NCBI GenBank assembly: GCA_037968815.1
Contig: JBBKWF010000002.1
Location: 62,001 to 126,000 of the forward strand
Source of the DNA: Pseudopedobacter sp037968815
GTDB taxonomy: Bacteria > Bacteroidota > Bacteroidia > Sphingobacteriales > Sphingobacteriaceae
Length of the DNA: 64,000 nt
Direction of reading: 5' to 3'
Shown here piece by piece: positions 8,062-17,100 of this stretch (position 1 is its first letter; the number at the start of each line of letters is the position of its first letter). The position numbers were made by a program, and so were the translations under genes. Below the pieces are notes generated by a model, which was not told the DNA's origin, did no database searches, and worked only from the letters and a program-made list of their open reading frames with translations.

Positions 8062-8610
8062 ATGGCAGAATTAGATACCTCCGGCGGGGATAAAAAAGGG
8101 AAGAAAGTACGAAGTAAAAAGCAATCAACCAGAGTAGATTTAACTGCGATGGTAGATTTAGCTTTCTTGCTAATTACCTTCTTTATGTTAACCACTACCC
8201 TAGCCAAACCACAGGCAATGGATATGTTCATGCCTGATAAGGATGACAAAAACCCAGATGAGGTTTTGGATGTTAAAGCTTCTAGAACAATGACTGTTTT
8301 ATTAGGCGATGACAACAAAATTGTTTGGTACATGGGCGTACTAGGAGATAATCCACCAACAGTTGATAACTATGGAAAAAAAGGTATCCGCGAATCACTT
8401 ATTGATAATAACAAAAAAGTGGTTGCTACTACTGGAAATCCAGAAAAAGGACTTATGGTGATTATAAAACCAAGCGACCAATCAAATTATAAAAACTTTG
8501 TAGACATACTTGACGAAATTAAAATTGCAGGTGTACCATCTTACGGTATCAATAACAAAATTGAGCCAGCAGAAATCACTTTAATGAAAGATCAAGGTGC
8601 TTTTAATTAA
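8062..8610 (+). CDS. exbD: Biopolymer transport protein ExbD (second copy)
   Basis: A 182-residue ExbD paralogue. A lysine-rich N-terminus is followed by a single helix with the conserved aspartate (MVDLAFLLITFFML, Asp32) and a periplasmic domain ending near residue 182. It differs clearly from the first copy outside the helix, so this is an old duplication. It lies 19 bp after the first exbD and 51 bp before tonB, and forms the same Ton motor. Confidence 0.93.
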   Translation: MAELDTSGGDKKGKKVRSKKQSTRVDLTAMVDLAFLLITFFMLTTTLAKPQAMDMFMPDKDDKNPDEVLDVKASRTMTVLLGDDNKIVWYMGVLGDNPPTVDNYGKKGIRESLIDNNKKVVATTGNPEKGLMVIIKPSDQSNYKNFVDILDEIKIAGVPSYGINNKIEPAEITLMKDQGAFN

Positions 8611-8661
8611 TAATAATTTGAAAATTAACACGTTTAATTTTATACCTAAAAATTAAAAATT

Positions 8662-9486
8662 ATGTCTAAACTGGACATCTTAAAAAAAGATTGGATTGAT
8701 ATAGTTTTTGCAGGTAGAAACAAAGAATACGGCGCATACCAGCTTCGTAAAGAAAATGTTAAAAATACCAATAAAGCTATTATCATTGGCGGGTTATTGT
8801 TCACGTTAGCAATTGCCTCTCCAATCATCATAAAATATCTTCAAGGCTTTGCGCCAGAAGAGGTTGTGAAAAAAGAAATTTTAACGGAAGTTGTTTTAGC
8901 TAGTCCTCCTCCGGTGGATGAAAAAGCACCTCCTCCCCCACCTCCGGTTGAGCCACCTCCACCAAAAGTGGATCAGGTTAAGTTTCCGCCTCCGGTTGTT
9001 AAACCAGATGAAGAAGTGGTAGAAGAAGAGCCACCAACCATCAAAGAATTGGAAAAAGCAGATCCGGGGCAAAAAACTATTAAAGGTAACCCAGATGCTG
9101 AAATTTCAATTAACGTTGAAAACTTTGGAGATGGTCCAATTAACCAAGAAAAAACAGAGGATACCAACCAAATTTTTACAAACGTTGAGGTTTTACCAAG
9201 CTTTAACGGAGGAATGGCGGCATTCGCTAAGTTTCTACAGAAAAACTTAAGATATCCGCCAGTTGCCCGTGATGCGGGAATCCAAGGAAGAGTTTTCTGT
9301 CAGTTTGTAGTAGAAAAAGACGGTTCTTTAACTGATATTAAAGTAGTTAGAGGAATTGGTGGTGGATGTGACGAGGAAGCTGTAAGGGTGTTAAAAGCCT
9401 CCCCAAAGTGGAATCCAGGCGTTCAAAACGGAAGAAATGTACGTGTATCTTATACCATACCAATCTTCTTCCAATTGGCACAATAA
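8662..9486 (+). CDS. tonB: TonB energy transducer
   Basis: A 274-residue TonB. A cytosolic part containing the Bacteroidetes-typical GRNKEYGAYQLRK is followed by one membrane helix (about 40-58), a proline-rich periplasmic spacer (about 77-125, with APPPPPPVEPPPPK), an acidic linker, and a C-terminal TonB domain (about 180-274, with FLQKNLRYPPVARDAGIQG). It spans the periplasm to power outer-membrane receptors. Fourth gene of the Ton operon; the next gene begins 6 bp after its stop. Confidence 0.95.
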   Translation: MSKLDILKKDWIDIVFAGRNKEYGAYQLRKENVKNTNKAIIIGGLLFTLAIASPIIIKYLQGFAPEEVVKKEILTEVVLASPPPVDEKAPPPPPPVEPPPPKVDQVKFPPPVVKPDEEVVEEEPPTIKELEKADPGQKTIKGNPDAEISINVENFGDGPINQEKTEDTNQIFTNVEVLPSFNGGMAAFAKFLQKNLRYPPVARDAGIQGRVFCQFVVEKDGSLTDIKVVRGIGGGCDEEAVRVLKASPKWNPGVQNGRNVRVSYTIPIFFQLAQ

Positions 9487-9492
9487 ATTTTA

Positions 9493-9729
9493 ATGACTTA
9501 CAAAAAGTTTTCAGAAAGACAGAAATCGCCCGCAAGGCGATTTCTGTTTATTTTAGGCCTAGTGATGTTTGCGCTCTACTTTTTTGTAGGAGTATCCATT
9601 ATTTTTTGGGATAATTTTCCATTAATGTACGGTGTAGAAAGAATATGGAAAGTGGCATTTGGTCTTCTTCTAATTGTATATTCTTTTTTTAGATTTGTAA
9701 GGCTCATCAATCAAAAACAAAATGATTAA
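9493..9729 (+). CDS. Small two-helix membrane protein in the Ton operon
   Basis: A 78-residue protein of unknown function. A basic N-terminus (KKFSERQKSPARR) precedes two hydrophobic helices (about residues 17-38 and 48-68) and a polar tail. I recognise no named domain. Tight spacing (6 bp after tonB, 8-bp overlap with the next gene) shows it belongs to the operon. Unusually, a perfect 12-bp hairpin with a short U-rich tail lies inside its first 20 codons (9519-9547), so its own expression and that of the downstream genes may be attenuated relative to tonB. Confidence 0.75.
   Translation: MTYKKFSERQKSPARRFLFILGLVMFALYFFVGVSIIFWDNFPLMYGVERIWKVAFGLLLIVYSFFRFVRLINQKQND
9519..9547 (+). terminator. 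Terminator-like hairpin inside a coding region (possible attenuator)
   Basis: Perfect 12-bp stem ACAGAAATCGCC / GGCGATTTCTGT with a 5-nt loop CGCAA, followed by TTATTTTA. It has the form of an intrinsic terminator but lies within codons 9-19 of the gene after tonB. It could set the ratio of exb/tonB to the distal genes, or act only as an mRNA stability element. Confidence 0.5.
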
Positions 9730-10615
9730 AAAAACTGTAACAAAGTTTTTTCTTTTATTGATTACCGTAATTACACTCCTAACTTCTTGTAACCAAGACA
9801 ATAGTCCGCAAGATTACATCACCTACGGAGAAAGCAAATTATTAGCAGACGAATCATTGTATCCAATTGTTGATGACGAATACATTGTATTCTCAAACAG
9901 CTACAAAAGAGCTAATATAGAAATCACCTACCTACCAGAACAAGACGTAATTAATAGTTTATTAGATGATAGCGCATCAGTAGTTATTCTTTCGCGAAAG
10001 CTTACAGATAATGAAACAAAGCACTTCGAAAATAAAAAAATCATTGTTAAAAGTACAAAGTTTGCTATTGATGGTGTTGCGCTGGTTACCGGCAAAAACA
10101 ATCCAGACTCTTTAATTACCATTGAAGAAATCAAAAAAGTATTTCAAGGGCAAGCACAAACAGACCGAACTTTTGTGTTTGACAACCCTAAATCAAGTAC
10201 TGTTGCATACTTAATGCAACTTACAGGCGTTAAAGAATTTCCAAAGAATGTTTATGCATTAAAAACTAATAAAGAAGTTATTAAGTATGTAAACAAAAAC
10301 CCAAATAGTGTGGGCATTGTAAGCGTAGCTTGGATGAAAAGACCAACACCAGACATTTCGGCAGACGTAAAGAATTTAAAGTTTTTAAGTGTCAAATCTG
10401 AAGGAGGAACTTATGAAAAGCCATCGCAAAGTAACTTAAAGCTAAATAATTATCCCTTACTTAGGGACTTGTATCTAATAAATTGCCAAGGTAGAGCGGG
10501 TTTAGGCACAGGTTTTGCCTCTTTTCTCGCTAGTGAAATGGGGCAACGAATAATTTTAAAATCTGGATTAGCACCAGATTCTTTACCTAGTAGAAAGATA
10601 AGATTTATAAATTAA
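9722..10615 (+). CDS. PstS-like substrate-binding lipoprotein of the Ton operon
   Basis: A 297-residue lipoprotein: hydrophobic signal ending LLTSC, with lipidated Cys23 predicted. The body resembles periplasmic phosphate-binding proteins (PstS/SphX, PBP-like domain), with IEITYLPEQDVI, a region equivalent to the DGVALV segment (IDGVALVTGK), and IEEIKKVFQGQ. No phosphate ABC permease genes are nearby. In Bacteroidetes this gene type recurs in exbB-exbD-exbD-tonB operons, so its role is probably tied to the Ton system rather than ABC import. It overlaps the upstream gene by 8 bp and lies 17 bp before the TPR gene. Confidence 0.8.
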   Translation: MIKKTVTKFFLLLITVITLLTSCNQDNSPQDYITYGESKLLADESLYPIVDDEYIVFSNSYKRANIEITYLPEQDVINSLLDDSASVVILSRKLTDNETKHFENKKIIVKSTKFAIDGVALVTGKNNPDSLITIEEIKKVFQGQAQTDRTFVFDNPKSSTVAYLMQLTGVKEFPKNVYALKTNKEVIKYVNKNPNSVGIVSVAWMKRPTPDISADVKNLKFLSVKSEGGTYEKPSQSNLKLNNYPLLRDLYLINCQGRAGLGTGFASFLASEMGQRIILKSGLAPDSLPSRKIRFIN

Positions 10616-10632
10616 AACAAATAAAATTGTAT

Positions 10633-12309
10633 ATGAACATAGTTAAGAAGATAGCATTAGGGACAATGAGCGTTATGTTTATTGCTTCCGCTACTCAGGC
10701 ACAAAGCCTTGAGGATGCAAGAAAAGCCGTAAATGCCGAACAATTTCAGAAGGCAAAATCATTATTTGCAAACTTGGTACAAAACCAACCTAGCCCTGAA
10801 AACTATTTCTATTACGGCGATTTATACCTACAGTTAAACATGCCAGATTCTGCAAAAGCAGTTTTTCAAAAAGGTATTGCTGCAGATGAAAAAGGAAAAT
10901 ACAAGCTTAACCAAATTGGTTTAGGTACAGTAAATCTTTTTGAGAAAAACGAGACTGCTGCTCAGGCAAATTTTGCCAAAGCAATAGACGATATGAGAAG
11001 AAAAGATTTTGAAGAATTTATATACATAGGTAAAGCTTACACTTATAAAACTTCAAGAGATTTAACAAAAGCTTTTGAATGGTTTGAAAAAGCAAAAGAA
11101 AACGGAGAAAAAGACCCAGAACTACACATAGCAATGGGTAATGCTTATAAAGCTCAAAATAAAAATAGTGAAGCCGTTGCAGAATACCAAAGAGCAATGA
11201 GTTTAAAAGACAACCTTTTAGGTGTAGAAGTTAACATTGGCGAAATTTGGACACAAGCTTTCAATTTTCAATTAGCAGAAACAAACCTACAAGCTGTAAT
11301 TGCAAAGGATGCTAATTATGGCCCAGCTTATAGAGCTTTAGCAGAAAATTACTACCGTTGGACTTCTGCAGCACCTGCAAGAAAAGCGGAGTTTTTAACC
11401 AAAGCAAAAGAAAACTATTCTAAATATTTAGATCTTACAGATAGATCTGCTGACTCTCGTTATAGATACCTGATCTTTTTATTAAATGCTGGTGATTACC
11501 CAGGTTTAGAAAAAGCAGCAACTGAATTTATCAATTCACCAGATTACAATTCTGATTACCTTTTAGCTAAAAGATTTAAAGGTTATGCAACAATTGAGGA
11601 CGGTAACAATCAGCAAGGTATTGTAGCATTGAATAGTTTTATTGAAGAGGTAGGTGATAAAAGAGTAATTGCCGATGATTATTTATACCTAGGTAAAGCT
11701 TACCAAGCTGAAAAGCAAGATTCTTTAGCTATTATTAATTATATCAAAGGTTACGAACTAGACACCACTAATAATGAGGTGTTAAGTAACATTGCAAAAA
11801 CATATTTTACTTCAAAACAATATGATAAAGCAGCAGAATATTATAGTAAAATAACCTTATTGCCAAAGCCCTCTTTTGTTGATTGGTTTTACTTAGGTTG
11901 GTCTAATTATTTCCACTACGGTAATTTAATCAACGATAAATCAGCAGATACTTTAGAAATCAAAAAGACCCTATTGGCAGCTGATAGTGCTTTTACTTAC
12001 GTAGCAGAAAAAGCTAATAATGCTGATGCTTACTTGTATTTAGCCAGAGTAGAATACTTTTTAAACCCAATTACAGAAAACGATAAAGTTAAAGCTGCAT
12101 TTGATAAGTTTATTGAGATTACATTGGCTAAAGAAAGTTTAACTGAGGCTAATAAAAGAAACCTTTCAGAAGCATACTCTTCTCAAGGAGCTTATTACAT
12201 TAAAAGTGACAAAGTAAAATCAAAAGACTATTTTGAAAAAGCTTTAGTATTATCACCAGATAATCAACAAATCAAGGATGCTTTAAGAGCCTTGAAGGAA
12301 GGCAACTAA
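10633..12309 (+). CDS. Exported tetratricopeptide-repeat protein
   Basis: A 558-residue protein with a signal peptide (MNIVKKIALG... cleaved near ATQAQS) and repeated TPR helical pairs over most of its length, for example around FYYGDLYLQLNMPDSAKAVF, AMGNAYKAQNKNSEAVAEY and NIAKTYFTSKQYDKAAEYY. The ATG at 10633 is preferred over an in-frame TTG at 10627 because the signal peptide begins there. It is the last gene of the Ton operon and probably acts as a periplasmic scaffold; the partner is unknown. A strong terminator follows at 12326-12359. Confidence 0.88.
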   Translation: MNIVKKIALGTMSVMFIASATQAQSLEDARKAVNAEQFQKAKSLFANLVQNQPSPENYFYYGDLYLQLNMPDSAKAVFQKGIAADEKGKYKLNQIGLGTVNLFEKNETAAQANFAKAIDDMRRKDFEEFIYIGKAYTYKTSRDLTKAFEWFEKAKENGEKDPELHIAMGNAYKAQNKNSEAVAEYQRAMSLKDNLLGVEVNIGEIWTQAFNFQLAETNLQAVIAKDANYGPAYRALAENYYRWTSAAPARKAEFLTKAKENYSKYLDLTDRSADSRYRYLIFLLNAGDYPGLEKAATEFINSPDYNSDYLLAKRFKGYATIEDGNNQQGIVALNSFIEEVGDKRVIADDYLYLGKAYQAEKQDSLAIINYIKGYELDTTNNEVLSNIAKTYFTSKQYDKAAEYYSKITLLPKPSFVDWFYLGWSNYFHYGNLINDKSADTLEIKKTLLAADSAFTYVAEKANNADAYLYLARVEYFLNPITENDKVKAAFDKFIEITLAKESLTEANKRNLSEAYSSQGAYYIKSDKVKSKDYFEKALVLSPDNQQIKDALRALKEGN

Positions 12310-12325
12310 TCTTAGAATATATTTT

Positions 12326-12359
12326 AACGCCCTGATTCTAGAATATAGATCAGGGCGTT
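12326..12359 (+). terminator. Intrinsic terminator of the Ton operon
   Basis: Eleven-bp perfect stem AACGCCCTGAT / ATCAGGGCGTT with a 12-nt loop and a TTTTT tail to 12362. It closes the exbB-to-TPR operon. Confidence 0.88.
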
Positions 12360-12469
12360 TTTGTGTCCAAAGTTTTGTAACCCCTAGGTTATAATAGTTT
12401 AATGAAACCTTATTTTTAGGTGATATTGAAACTTTCTGCTATTTTAGCTTGTATCATATTTTATTACAG

Positions 12470-13525
12470 ATGAAGCTCAAAAAACTAGCGCTACTAGCCA
12501 CAATATCGTCCAGTATATTTTTGTTCTCTTGCGAACAAAACAAAACTTCAAATAGTGGTGCAACTTATTTTTTAAGTCCCGAAACAGGGGCTGTAACCAA
12601 AGCTAATGATGCTCTTGACTTAAAATTAAACTACGCTAACACTTCAATAGATTCTGTACAGTATTACATTGACACGCTGTTGGTTGGTTCTAAAAAAGAC
12701 ACTGCACAGTTAAATATAGCTTTAAACAACCTTCCTTTGGGCAGTCGTTTAATTACTGCAAAAATTTATAGAGCAGGTGTTATTGAAGAAGTGAACAGCA
12801 ATATTGTTTTAATAAGCGCCACCACACCAGCTAGCTACAGCTACGAAATTATAAACACTTACCCACACTCTACCACCTCATACGTTGAAGGCTTAGAGTT
12901 TCATGATGGTGTGTTTTACGAAAGTGCGGGAGATTACGGCCACTCGAGTTTAAGAAAAGTAAGTTTAGAAGGAAAGGTTTTACAGAAGAAGGATGTTGAC
13001 AAACGATACTTTGCAGAAGGAATAACCGTAATTGGCGATAAAATCATACAATTAACCTACCGAGAAAAAGTAGGTTTCGAATATGATAAAGCTACTTTTA
13101 AACTATTAAAGACTTTTCCATACAATCATGCAGCAGAGGGTTGGGGTTTAACTTTTGACGGAGAAACCATTTACAATACCGATGGCAGCAACACCATTTA
13201 TAAACTTGACAAAAACACCTATTTAGCCAAAGGAGCTATTGAGGTGTACGATGATAAAGGGCCAGTTACCCAATTGAACGAATTAGAATGGATTGACGGG
13301 AAAATTTATGCTAATATTTTCACTTCGGAACTTATTGCTATAATTAACCCACAAACTGGCGCAGTAGAAGCTTATATTAACATGATGGGCTTGCCTCATG
13401 GCGAGTTAGGAGATCCACAACAGGATGTACTAAACGGAATCGCTTATGATAAAGCTGGCGACCGGTTATTTGTTACCGGGAAGAAATGGGATAAGCTATT
13501 TCAGATTAAAGTGGTAAAGAAATAG
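12470..13525 (+). CDS. Glutaminyl-peptide cyclotransferase lipoprotein
   Basis: A 351-residue protein of the plant-type (five-bladed propeller) glutamine cyclotransferase family, which converts N-terminal glutamine of peptides to pyroglutamate. The ATG at 12470 gives a lipoprotein signal (MKLKKLALLA... FLFSC, Cys21); an upstream in-frame GTG at 12449 would spoil it. After an Ig-like spacer of about 100 residues the catalytic domain shows YVEGLEFHDGVFYESAG, FAEGITVIGDKIIQLTY, GWGLTFDGETIYNTDGS and LNELEWIDGKIYANI, typical family blocks. Single gene; no partner is evident. Confidence 0.88.
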   Translation: MKLKKLALLATISSSIFLFSCEQNKTSNSGATYFLSPETGAVTKANDALDLKLNYANTSIDSVQYYIDTLLVGSKKDTAQLNIALNNLPLGSRLITAKIYRAGVIEEVNSNIVLISATTPASYSYEIINTYPHSTTSYVEGLEFHDGVFYESAGDYGHSSLRKVSLEGKVLQKKDVDKRYFAEGITVIGDKIIQLTYREKVGFEYDKATFKLLKTFPYNHAAEGWGLTFDGETIYNTDGSNTIYKLDKNTYLAKGAIEVYDDKGPVTQLNELEWIDGKIYANIFTSELIAIINPQTGAVEAYINMMGLPHGELGDPQQDVLNGIAYDKAGDRLFVTGKKWDKLFQIKVVKK

Positions 13526-13630
13526 GGTTGGGTTTGTGACGTTTGCTCAAGTTTAATAAGGTGCATAATTAATGCAGAAACTCTGCCAGTTGTCACCAAG
13601 CTGGTTAAATCTACTATTAAAATTTTTATG

Positions 13631-13638
13631 TACTTTTG
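13631..13638 (+). promoter_or_regulatory. Putative promoter giving a leaderless mRNA
   Basis: TACTTTTG matches the Bacteroidetes -7 element TAnnTTTG. The ATG at 13644 lies only 6 bp after it, so the transcript would begin at or next to the start codon. No -33 TTTG is visible at the right distance. Confidence 0.45.
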
Positions 13639-13643
13639 AAACA

Positions 13644-13958
13644 ATGAAAATTTTTTCACTGCTATTAATGCTTTTGATTCTTGCCATGAACTTTAAACCA
13701 TGTGCTGATGAGATCTTTATAGATACCAGTGAAGTTGTACATACGGTTATTGAAAAAACAGCTGACCATCAAAGCACCGGAGCAGACGACTGTAGTCCTT
13801 TTTGCTATTGCGCTTGTTGCTCAGTAAGGTCGTTTTCTGCAAAAGAGACGGTTGTGACAATTTTTCTTCCTCAAATTAAAATACAAGAACCTAATTTTTT
13901 ATTGGGACATGTACACCAAATAAGCTTATCCATTTGGCAACCGCCACAATTGGTTTAA
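13644..13958 (+). CDS. Small cysteine-rich exported protein upstream of the RND efflux genes (DUF6660-like)
   Basis: A 104-residue protein. The ATG at 13644 gives a signal sequence (MKIFSLLLMLLILAMNFKPC); an in-frame ATG at 13572 would add 24 residues unlike a signal peptide. The mature part has Cys20 and a cluster of five cysteines within residues 50-59 (DDCSPFCYCACCS), suggesting metal binding or disulphides. Small proteins of this kind occur just before CusA/CzcA genes in Bacteroidetes (I recall DUF6660; not verified). It lies 149 bp before the fused RND gene and may sense or shuttle the metal. Confidence 0.7.
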   Translation: MKIFSLLLMLLILAMNFKPCADEIFIDTSEVVHTVIEKTADHQSTGADDCSPFCYCACCSVRSFSAKETVVTIFLPQIKIQEPNFLLGHVHQISLSIWQPPQLV

Positions 13959-14107
13959 ATCTCTTCTTAAAAATTTATTTTAATATCTCATTCAGTGTTA
14001 AAAGCAATATCAGCTTATAACAATTACATGGCTATTTTCTAAACCTATCTAGAGAATAGTATTATTAAAATTTTATTCACCCATTTTTTTAACGAAAACA
14101 AAATCAA

Positions 14108-17100
14108 ATGTTGGATAACATTATTAAATTTTCTATAAAAAACAAACTGATTATTAGCATTTTAACCTTAGCGCTTATTGCTTGGGGTTCTTATTCTATT
14201 AAGCAGTTACCTATAGATGCAGTGCCTGATATTACTAATAATCAGGTTCAAATACTTACCTCCTCGCCAAGCAATGGTGCGGAAGATATAGAACGCTTTA
14301 TCACTTTCCCGGTAGAACAATCAGTAGCTACCATTCCGGATATTGAAGAAGTTCGATCATTTAGTCGCTTTGGTCTATCAGTAGTCACCGTTGTGTTCAA
14401 AGAAGGCGTAGACCTCTATTGGGCAAGGCAACAAGTAAGCGAACGCTTAGGTGAAGCTACAAAATCAATTCCAGAAGGAATGGGACAACCAGAAATGGCG
14501 CCCTTAACAACTGGCTTAGGCGAAATTTACCAATATGTGGTACATACCACCAAAGGTTTTGAAGACAAGTATGACGCTACAGAATTAAGAACTATTCAGG
14601 ATTGGATAATTCGTAGACAACTACTCGGCCTACCCGGCATAGCAGATGTCAGTAGTTTTGGGGGTTACCTAAAACAATATGAGGTTGCGTTAAATCCAGA
14701 AAAAATACGGAGCATGAACATTAGCATATCTGATGTACATACAGCTCTCAAAAAGAATAATCAAAACACTGGAGGTTCTTATATTGATAAAAAACCAAAT
14801 GCTTATTTCATTAAAAGTGAAGGCATTATCACCAGCATATCTGATATAGAAAATATCGTAGTAAAAACAAATCAAAACAGCACTCCCGTTTTAATTAAAG
14901 ATGTTGCCAAAGTGCAAATAGGTGCAGCTACCAGATACGGCGCTATGACACGCAATGCCGACGGAGAAGTTGTAGGTGGCTTGGTGCTAATGCTGAAAGG
15001 AGCAAATGCCGCAAAGGTAATTGAAGATGTAAAGACTAGAATGGAGCAGATCTCCAAATCGCTTCCGGAAGGCGTTGTGGTAGAGCCATTTTTAGATCGG
15101 AGCAAACTGGTTGACAACGCAATTAGCACTGTTACCAAGAACTTACTAGAGGGTGCGTTAATTGTGATTTTTGTGCTGGTGCTATTGCTAGGAAACTTTA
15201 GAGCCGGTCTGATTGTCGCATCGGTTATACCATTAGCTATGCTTTTTGCAGTCTCCCTGATGAATTTATTTGGCGTATCTGGAAACCTGATGAGTTTAGG
15301 TGCAATTGACTTTGGTTTAATTGTAGATGGTGCCGTGATTATTGTTGAGGCCACTTTACACCATTTACAGGTCAGAAAATCAAAAGCCATTTTAACACAG
15401 ACAGAAATGGATGATGAAGTTTATCAATCTTCCTCTAAAATTAGAAGCAGCGCAGCTTTTGGCGAAATCATCATCCTGATTGTTTACTTACCTATATTAG
15501 CATTGGTGGGTATTGAAGGGAAAATGTTTAGACCTATGGCGCAAACAGTAAGTTTTGCAATTTTAGGTGCTTTCATTCTCTCACTAACCTATGTCCCAAT
15601 GGTGAGTGCGTTATTTTTAAATAAAAAAATCAGTACAAAAAGAAATATATCCGACAAAATCATTGGCTTTTTTCAGCGTGTTTATACACCGCTCCTCAAC
15701 TTTGCATTAAAAGCTAAGGTCTTGGTGGTAGGTATTACAGTAGGTTTATTTCTTCTGGCCCTGTTTATATTTAATAATTTAGGATCAGAGTTTATGCCAA
15801 CTTTAGACGAAGGTGATTTTGCAGTAGAAATGAGAGTCCTCACAGGAAGCAGTCTTTCACAAACGATAGAAGCAACTACTCGTTCTGCGAAAGTACTTCA
15901 AGAACACTTCCCTGAAGTTTTAGAAGTAGTTGGAAAGATAGGTTCAAGCGAAATCCCTACAGACCCAATGCCCGTAGAAGCCTGTGATTTAATCATCGTA
16001 CTAAAGGACAAAGCTGATTGGACAAGCGCAACTACCCGAGATGAGTTAGCAGAAAAAATGCAAGCTAAACTTCAACAGTATGTACCAGGTGTTACTTATG
16101 GTTTCCAACAGCCTATACAGATGCGTTTCAATGAATTAATGTCGGGAGCGAGGCAAGATGTTGTTGTTAAAATTTATGGCGAAGACTTAGATAAATTAAG
16201 TGCGTACGCAAAAAAAATTGGCAACATTGTGAAAGGTATTGACGGTGCAGAGGATGTTTATGTGGAACAAGTTTCAGGACTACCACAAGTAGTCATTAAG
16301 TTTGACAGAGCAAAAATCGCTTCCTTCGGTCTTAATGTAGAAGATGTAAATACCGTAATTAATACTGCTTTTGCCGGACAGTCCGCAGGGCTAGTGTTTG
16401 ATGGAGAAAAACGTTTCGATTTAGTAGTTAGAGTAGAAAAGGACAAAAGACAGTCTTTGGACGACATTAAAAATGTATACGTCACCGCTCCCAATGGAAA
16501 CCAGATTCCGTTAAACCAATTGGCTGCTATAGATTATGTAATGGGTCCAAACCAGATTCAACGAGATGATGCAAAAAGACGGATTTTAGTGGGTTTTAAT
16601 ACTCGTGGTCGCGATGTAAAAAGCATAGTTGAAGAAACGCAAAACAAGATAAATGAACAAGTGAAGTTTGAACCCGCTTATTACCCAACTTATGGTGGCG
16701 CATTTAAAAACCTTGAAGCCGCAAATGCCCGCTTAGGAATAGCTGTTCCTGTAGCCTTATTGCTCATCTTTTTTTTACTGTACCTTACTTTCTCTTCTGT
16801 AAAACACGCCCTTTTAATATTTACTGCAATCCCTTTATCAGCTATAGGTGGTGTTTTCGCACTAGGTTTACGTGGGATGCCTTTCAGTATATCTGCAGGT
16901 ATAGGGTTTATCGCTTTATTTGGCGTGGCTGTTTTAAATGGAATTGTACTAATTGCTGAATTCAACAGGTTGAAAAAAGAAGGGCTTACCGACTTGGTAG
17001 ATATTGTAAAAACTGGAACGGCAACACGTTTAAGACCTGTAATGTTAACTGCTTTGGTAGCTTCTTTAGGTTTTTTACCGATGGCAATATCAAACAGTAG

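Noticed and set aside
9408..9614. Open frame overlapping the end of tonB and the small membrane gene
   Set aside because: Different frame from both, basic and low in sense; the 9493-9729 frame has two clear helices and tight operon spacing.
14872..15390. 172-codon open frame on the minus strand inside the RND gene
   Set aside because: It is antisense to a strongly conserved coding region and its translation (Ser/Thr/Ile-rich, no domain) is the usual shadow of such a gene.
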